Positions 60,336 through 64,000 of a stretch of DNA of 64,000 nt are shown here, piece by piece. The DNA is from JAFGXT01 sp963677165 (GTDB lineage Bacteria; Verrucomicrobiota; Lentisphaeria; Victivallales; SZUA-371). The stretch spans positions 3,224,001 to 3,288,000 of the forward strand of contig CAXXSX010000002.1 in NCBI GenBank assembly GCA_963677165.2, written 5' to 3'. The translations under genes were made by a program, and so were the position numbers. The notes under the pieces are model-generated. The model was not told the DNA's origin, made no database searches, and saw only the letters and a program-made list of their open reading frames with translations. Numbering within the stretch: the first letter of the stretch is position 1; the number at the start of each line of letters is the position of its first letter.

Positions 60336-60377
60336 ACTTCAACCGGACATATTCCCTAATCAGAAACGGAAGCAAAT
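60336..60377 (-). repeat. Interspersed repeat, copy B
   Basis: It matches copy C over the 42 bp with two changes, and the match extends on both sides (CGGCAAT before, CTTT after). The leftward gene at 60356 ends inside it with FASVSD. Confidence 0.9.
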
Positions 60378-60829
60378 CTTTCCTCTTGTGATATTTTCGT
60401 CTGCCTTGCTCTTCTGTTAACGAGTTTTCCTCCGATATATCTTACGCCGAGAAAAAATATTGTTAAAACCAGGCATTCAATTGGATTATGCGTGTTTCCG
60501 CAATGGGTATAAAATGGAAGCGGAGGACTTAAAAAGTTGATTATGCAGAATAGACCAAAAGCTGTAAATATTCCCAGAATTACAGAAGAAATTATTTTGT
60601 TTGAATAAAACTGAATGATATCTGATTTAAAAATACTTAGTAATAGCAATGTTGCAGTGAGCCAGAGTCCAACCATGATTCCTGCGAGTGTGCCCAGTAT
60701 TATTGGATGAGTGGTTTCAATGAGGAAATGATTATCAAGAGAAATGAGCCCGTAGGCTACGATAAAAAACAGAGTCAGAGAAATCATTAATTTTAAAATT
60801 ATTTTTGCCATATGGCTATTCAACTCCAT
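60356..60829 (-). CDS. Polytopic membrane protein, unknown, module 2
   Basis: A 157-residue protein with about four hydrophobic segments (about 10-27, 38-60, 70-90, 115-135). The start is uncertain between ATG codons at 60829 and 60811. The C-terminus (RFASVSD) is repeat-derived. It overlaps the GspG-head-like gene by up to 14 bp, so the two are probably translated together. Confidence 0.45.
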   Translation of the reverse strand: MELNSHMAKIILKLMISLTLFFIVAYGLISLDNHFLIETTHPIILGTLAGIMVGLWLTATLLLLSIFKSDIIQFYSNKIISSVILGIFTAFGLFCIINFLSPPLPFYTHCGNTHNPIECLVLTIFFLGVRYIGGKLVNRRARQTKISQEERFASVSD

Positions 60830-61226
60830 TTCCGGTTATAATATCGTCTTCATCATAAAATTTCTTATTGGGACCGGCAGAACGGATTAATACGGAATCA
60901 ACGGTCATTCTGATGATATATGGAGTTTGCCATGGGTCAACATATTTCTCCTCACAGTTCTTCAATGGGTCAATGAACTTTATTTTACGTTCATTGTTTC
61001 CGGTTAGTATTGAAACTAATTCCTTGCCTTGGGCGTCTGGAAATGAACCAAATGTACATTCGTATTGTTTTAAAGCGTTCATTATTGCCCAGGCTTCCAC
61101 TTTACATCTAGTTGGTAATGATGGAGGATGATAAGGTCTTGTTGGTAAATTTATAATAATAAAAAAAGCTATCAATAATAATGGAGAGAGTTCAAATATT
61201 ATTTTTAGTTTTCTTTTCTCGCCCAT
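60816..61226 (-). CDS. GspG-head-like protein without prepilin leader, copy 1
   Basis: A 136-residue protein with one membrane segment (about 9-26), then a pseudopilin-head pattern: an AIMNALKQYECTFGSFPD stretch, YVDPWQTPYIIRM and SAGPNKKFYDEDDI. The last block is like the calcium-loop end of major pseudopilins (DPWG..Y...S.G.D...DDI). The FTLIE leader is missing, and a plain anchor takes its place. The protein at 62133 shares the tail almost word for word, so the pair arose by duplication. An extracytoplasmic role is likely; it is unlikely to polymerise as a normal pilin. Confidence 0.6.
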   Translation of the reverse strand: MGEKRKLKIIFELSPLLLIAFFIIINLPTRPYHPPSLPTRCKVEAWAIMNALKQYECTFGSFPDAQGKELVSILTGNNERKIKFIDPLKNCEEKYVDPWQTPYIIRMTVDSVLIRSAGPNKKFYDEDDIITGNGVE

Positions 61227-61290
61227 ATAAAGAGCCTCTATGATTTTAGATAGAATGACATATTTTTATTATATAAATAACAATATCACA

Positions 61291-61413
61291 TTACCGGCAA
61301 TACTTCAACCGGACATATTCCTTAATCAGAAGCGGAAGCAAATCTTTTGCTTTGGGATATTTCAGCGTGAGAATTTCCTTTACTAAATACACTAATGCAA
61401 TTTCTTTTACCAA
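61291..61413 (-). pseudogene. Gene 3'-end remnant containing repeat copy C (61302-61343)
   Basis: A 40-codon open stretch plus a stop at 61291-61293, without a start, just beyond the HEPN gene. It reads EILTLKYPKAKDLLPLLI then KEYVRLKYCR and stops. Copy C is the longest in-frame version, so the interspersed repeat seems to be the end of a once complete protein gene. The parent gene is not in the window and I do not recognise it. Confidence 0.6.
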
Positions 61414-61414
61414 A

Positions 61415-61752
61415 CTACTCGGACTTGTTCAGTAAAGTCTGGATTTCCTTTTTCAGGGTGGGTAGGCTTTGTTCTATGGTATTCCAGATTATGGTGTGAC
61501 CAATCATGTCATAACCATGGACAATGCGGCTGCGCATGCTGATGATACTTTTGGCATCAGAAATATTGATTGATTCATCCATTTTTACAATGCGGTTCAT
61601 TGCTTCGCCGATTATCAGGAACTCACGTTCTACTGCGCCCTCAACATACGGTTTTGAAGATATTCCTCAAATTTATAGTCGGCGACATAGGATTCAATCG
61701 CTAATATCGCCTGTTCAATCTCATAGAGACATTTTTTGATTTTATTCTCCAT
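61415..61752 (-). pseudogene. HEPN ribonuclease toxin (HepT-like), frameshifted
   Basis: The frame from the ATG at 61752 reads ENKIKKCLYEIEQAILAIES and EEYLQNR, a normal HepT start, but stops at 61630. The family continues in another frame (VEGAVEREFLIIGEAMNRI, then MRSRIVHGYD) to the stop at 61415. RSRIVHGY keeps the RX4HXY motif for RNA cleavage and AMPylation. The break is near CAAAACC at about 61651-61656. The start overlaps the antitoxin gene by 11 bp. As sequenced, the toxin would be inactive. Confidence 0.8.
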
Positions 61753-62050
61753 AAAGCAGTACCTTGCTCTTGTCAAGTTCCTGAATAAAATAGGGATTTG
61801 ACAAGGATTCTGTGGTAATCAGGTCTACATGCCTGTGAAAGACCTCTTCCAAGGAGTCAGCCATTGTGAAATAGTTTTTTGCATAATTATCAAGCGTTGT
61901 AGATACATAAGTAACAAGCAAATCAATATCACTGTCTTCATTGAATTCATTATCGGTGGCTGCAGAACCAAACAGATACAGCGATTTTACCATGTGAGAT
62001 TTACACACGGCTTTGATTTTGCTCATGTTATCCTGTATGATTTTGTTCAT
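61742..62050 (-). CDS. MNT nucleotidyltransferase antitoxin (MntA-like)
   Basis: A 102-residue minimal nucleotidyltransferase. FGSAATDNEFNEDSDIDLLV holds the GS and DxD catalytic motif (Gly28, Ser29, Asp41, Asp43). Such proteins neutralise HepT by adding AMP to a tyrosine near its active site. It lies upstream of and overlaps the HEPN gene, the standard order. The enzyme looks intact although the partner is broken. Confidence 0.87.
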   Translation of the reverse strand: MNKIIQDNMSKIKAVCKSHMVKSLYLFGSAATDNEFNEDSDIDLLVTYVSTTLDNYAKNYFTMADSLEEVFHRHVDLITTESLSNPYFIQELDKSKVLLYGE

Positions 62051-62132
62051 AACAACCTCTGTTGAATTTTGTAATATTATAATTCAGGGATTACTGTAAT
62101 TCAACTTAATGAAGAAATTTTGTTATTACCAA

Positions 62133-62549
62133 TTAATTCTTAGTAATGTCAATAATATCGTCATCATCGTAAAATTTCTTATTGGGACCGGCTGAACGGA
62201 TTAATACGGAATCGTCAGTAATTTTGATGTTCAAGGGAATTTTCCATGGGTCAATGAGGATTTTTTCCCATTCATCAGGAGAGTTGAAATATTTTGAACG
62301 ACGCTTATTTTTACCGGATAAAAATGACATGAATTCTTTAGATTCTATGTTTGGGAATGCTCCGTATTCTTCCCGATAAGTAAATAGAATGACCTCTATT
62401 TTTTTTATTTGAGCTCTGCAGTAACTTTGAGGTGCTTTCGTTCGTGGATGGAGAATGTCCATAAAAATAGTCATCAGATAAAATATAGCAAATAGTATAA
62501 TGAAAAACTTAATTACGTTTTTCCACTGTGATTTTGGTTTTGGGTTCAT
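62133..62549 (-). CDS. GspG-head-like protein without prepilin leader, copy 2
   Basis: A 138-residue protein built like the one at 60816: a membrane anchor (about 13-32), CRAQIKKIEVILFTYREEYG, then LIDPWKIPLNIKI and SAGPNKKFYDDDDI. The DNA around the last block is nearly identical between the two genes, showing recent duplication or gene conversion. It lies 15 bp downstream of the exported protein gene at 62565. Confidence 0.6.
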   Translation of the reverse strand: MNPKPKSQWKNVIKFFIILFAIFYLMTIFMDILHPRTKAPQSYCRAQIKKIEVILFTYREEYGAFPNIESKEFMSFLSGKNKRRSKYFNSPDEWEKILIDPWKIPLNIKITDDSVLIRSAGPNKKFYDDDDIIDITKN

Positions 62550-62564
62550 AAAGGTTTTCTGTGA

Positions 62565-63428
62565 TTAATTCTTTATTGAATTACGAATTTCTTTTTGCCA
62601 TTGTCTAAATGATATTTTTCTTTTATTCGTTCCATCTGAGTTCCAGGCAGTGACGCCGTCTGGTTTTCCGTTTTTCATGGTCAATAGGTACTTTAGTCCC
62701 TGACTGGGGTAGAAATGGCATTCATAACCATTCCTTTTTGAATCAAATAAATTGGCAAGGCTGATATAACCCAACCCGGAAGTAAGAGAAAACGGAATTG
62801 TCCATGGTTTGATAGTACATAGCGCCGAGTTACTACAGCGGTATTTATAGAAGCAGAAGGCATGGTAATATGGCAAGCCTGAAAAGTAAACTCTTCCAGT
62901 GGAAACATCTGGAGTCAGCTCAAGTTTAAAGGTCAGAATATGTTCTCCTAATGGAAATTGGGTAAGGAATTGTTCCCGTTGTAATAATGACAATATAACT
63001 TCTTGGGTTTTGTCATAATATTCTTTGTTTTTCCGGGAAACCTTGGCAAGAATAGAACTGGTGTCAAGTTGATATTTTATATTTTTGTCACTGGTGACAA
63101 CATGCAGCCGCTGAACCATATTATTTTTCTTGAAAATCAGAAATTTGACGTTGCTGATTTCTTTGAATGTTATCTGAACGAATTTATCGAAGTCCTTCTG
63201 GTATTCAGTGTCAGGCTGGAACTCACTTATTTTCATGGTAATGTCAAATGGAGTAATAGCTGTAGGCTCTTGCTTTTTCAATGATTTCTTATTCTTCGAA
63301 AACGCCATTTGAATGACTGGCTTATAAAGAATCGGAGATACAAACAGCATTTTTTTAGTTTCACTGCCAAAAATAGAATATGAAATGCAAAAAATAACCA
63401 GTACACATAGAAATTTTGTGACTCGCAT
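62565..63428 (-). CDS. Exported hypothetical protein
   Basis: A 287-residue protein with a signal peptide (VTKFLCVLVIFCISYSIFGS). The mature part has FYPSQGLKYLLTMKNGKPDG and a tail like MORN-type repeats (GKPDGVTAWNSDGTNKRK), as in toxin-immunity or surface proteins. No family is certain. It starts the leftward module 3 and probably shares an operon with the GspG-head-like gene. Confidence 0.5.
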   Translation of the reverse strand: MRVTKFLCVLVIFCISYSIFGSETKKMLFVSPILYKPVIQMAFSKNKKSLKKQEPTAITPFDITMKISEFQPDTEYQKDFDKFVQITFKEISNVKFLIFKKNNMVQRLHVVTSDKNIKYQLDTSSILAKVSRKNKEYYDKTQEVILSLLQREQFLTQFPLGEHILTFKLELTPDVSTGRVYFSGLPYYHAFCFYKYRCSNSALCTIKPWTIPFSLTSGLGYISLANLFDSKRNGYECHFYPSQGLKYLLTMKNGKPDGVTAWNSDGTNKRKISFRQWQKEIRNSIKN

Positions 63429-63494
63429 GATTTGTTGTTCCCCATTGTTATCACAATAATACCATATAAATCATAGCATTTCAAGCAATACACC

Positions 63495-63526
63495 ACTTCA
63501 ACCGGACATATTCCTTAATCAGAAGC
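63495..63526 (-). repeat. Interspersed repeat, copy D
   Basis: 32 bp matching copies A-C. Read leftward, it carries LLIKEYVRLK after ATCCC; compared with copy C about 20 bp upstream of that are missing. It marks the right end of the leftward module array. Confidence 0.85.
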
Positions 63527-63561
63527 ATGGGATATAAATGTTGATATAATTCTTTTTATGC

Positions 63562-63590
63562 TTGAAAGTGAAGGATAGTATTGATAATAT
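63562..63590 (+). promoter_or_regulatory. Promoter-like sequence for the DUF3089 gene
   Basis: TTGAAA (63562-63567) and TAATAT (63585-63590) are 17 bp apart, about 58 bp before the start codon. Confidence 0.5.
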
Positions 63591-63647
63591 ATTGATATTA
63601 CTTCATTAAAAAAAGCAATAACTACTAATTAAAACCAGGGATTACCA

Positions 63648-64000
63648 TTGAAAAATATTTTTGCTCTTGTTATTTTTTTTGCCGGTATTTTTTGTTTTGC
63701 TCAAAAAGTCGATTACTCCAAGGACTCCAGCTGGCTCCGACTAGACAAGAATCCGGAAAAACAGTTCGACGTTTTTTACGTTCACCCTACCTCCTATATG
63801 GATACTCAGGACGGAATGAATGCGACTCTTGACAACAAGGCGGCAAATAAAGGTGCTGAGGCCGCATATCAGCGACAGGCTACAGCTTTTAAGACGACTT
63901 GTAATATCTATGCGCCGCGTTACCGGCAGGCATCAATAAAAGTTCTGTCTCTTTCTGAAAAAGAGCGTGAGAAATATTTAAATATTGGCTTGTTGAACAT
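63648..64000 (+). CDS. DUF3089 family exported protein, N-terminal part
   Basis: The right edge cuts the gene after about 117 codons. A signal peptide (FALVIFFAGIFCFAQ) is followed by DVFYVHPTSYMDTQ and TCNIYAPRYRQASI, which are DUF3089 signatures; members are alpha/beta-hydrolase-like. The start is a TTG at 63648 with AGGG about 8 bp upstream. Its GC and codon use resemble the core genes more than the AT-rich island before it. Confidence 0.78.
   Translation, partial: MKNIFALVIFFAGIFCFAQKVDYSKDSSWLRLDKNPEKQFDVFYVHPTSYMDTQDGMNATLDNKAANKGAEAAYQRQATAFKTTCNIYAPRYRQASIKVLSLSEKEREKYLNIGLLN

Noticed and set aside
59299..63526. Integron cassette array with attC sites
   Set aside because: The repeats lack the paired core-site pattern of attC and no integrase is visible; they look like copies of a gene end.

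Overview
The window looks like a chromosomal segment of a Lentisphaerota (PVC superphylum) bacterium, probably from the Victivallales/Lentisphaerales. This is an inference from three things: two DUF1559-style pseudopilins with an FTLIELL leader, which occur in large numbers in that phylum; a conserved PVC-type SPFH/ABC cluster; and moderate GC with many polysaccharide-active proteins. No rRNA is present, so the assignment is not certain.

Layout. 1-5.2 kb: the FtsH C-terminus, a DUF167 protein, an HDOD protein, a convergent aldose epimerase, then an HD / LarE / radical SAM operon. 5.2-15.6 kb: a leftward seven-gene cluster with three SPFH proteins, a heavy-metal P-type ATPase, and an ABC-2 exporter with a conserved partner. 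15.8-23.5 kb: a lipoprotein, then a carbohydrate locus (two large probable toroid-type proteins, a pseudopilin, a PocR/AraC regulator, an FAD oxidoreductase). 23.5-30.6 kb: two exported hydrolases, an iron alcohol dehydrogenase, a second pseudopilin, and cmoA-cmoB for tRNA wobble modification. 31-39.5 kb: an exported beta-helix protein and a housekeeping run (TerB/AI-2E-family permease, purM, DUF374 acyltransferase, nth, hisH, ugd). 39.7-44.4 kb: a membrane protein, rsmG, a DUF2079 protein and a DEAD-box helicase.

44.4-46.9 kb is a repeat-rich accessory island. It has 11- and 12-bp tandem repeats that run into a small ORF, and a GGTGCC(G/A)TGCAT motif on both sides of an orphan gene. 47-55 kb: trmL, the large pyruvate:ferredoxin oxidoreductase gene with a terminator-like hairpin in its leader, a DUF3793 gene whose promoter is framed by two DtxR-like palindromes, a GH28-like protein, and tRNA-Met, tRNA-Gly and tRNA-Tyr.

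56-63.5 kb is a second accessory island. It holds a triplicated small membrane-protein family (the third copy frameshifted at a T8 run), a MNT/HEPN toxin-antitoxin pair with a frameshifted toxin, two related GspG-head-like proteins without prepilin leaders, and four copies of a 32-42 bp repeat. The repeat is a fragment of a gene 3' end and bounds module-like blocks, giving a cassette-like layout. The window ends inside a DUF3089 gene.

The strongest candidates for something undescribed are the SPFH/metal-ATPase/ABC cluster, the repeat-bounded module array at 59.3-63.5 kb, the repeat island at 44.7-46.2 kb, and the paired palindromes at the DUF3793 gene. All functional calls are from reading the sequence only; no searches were run.
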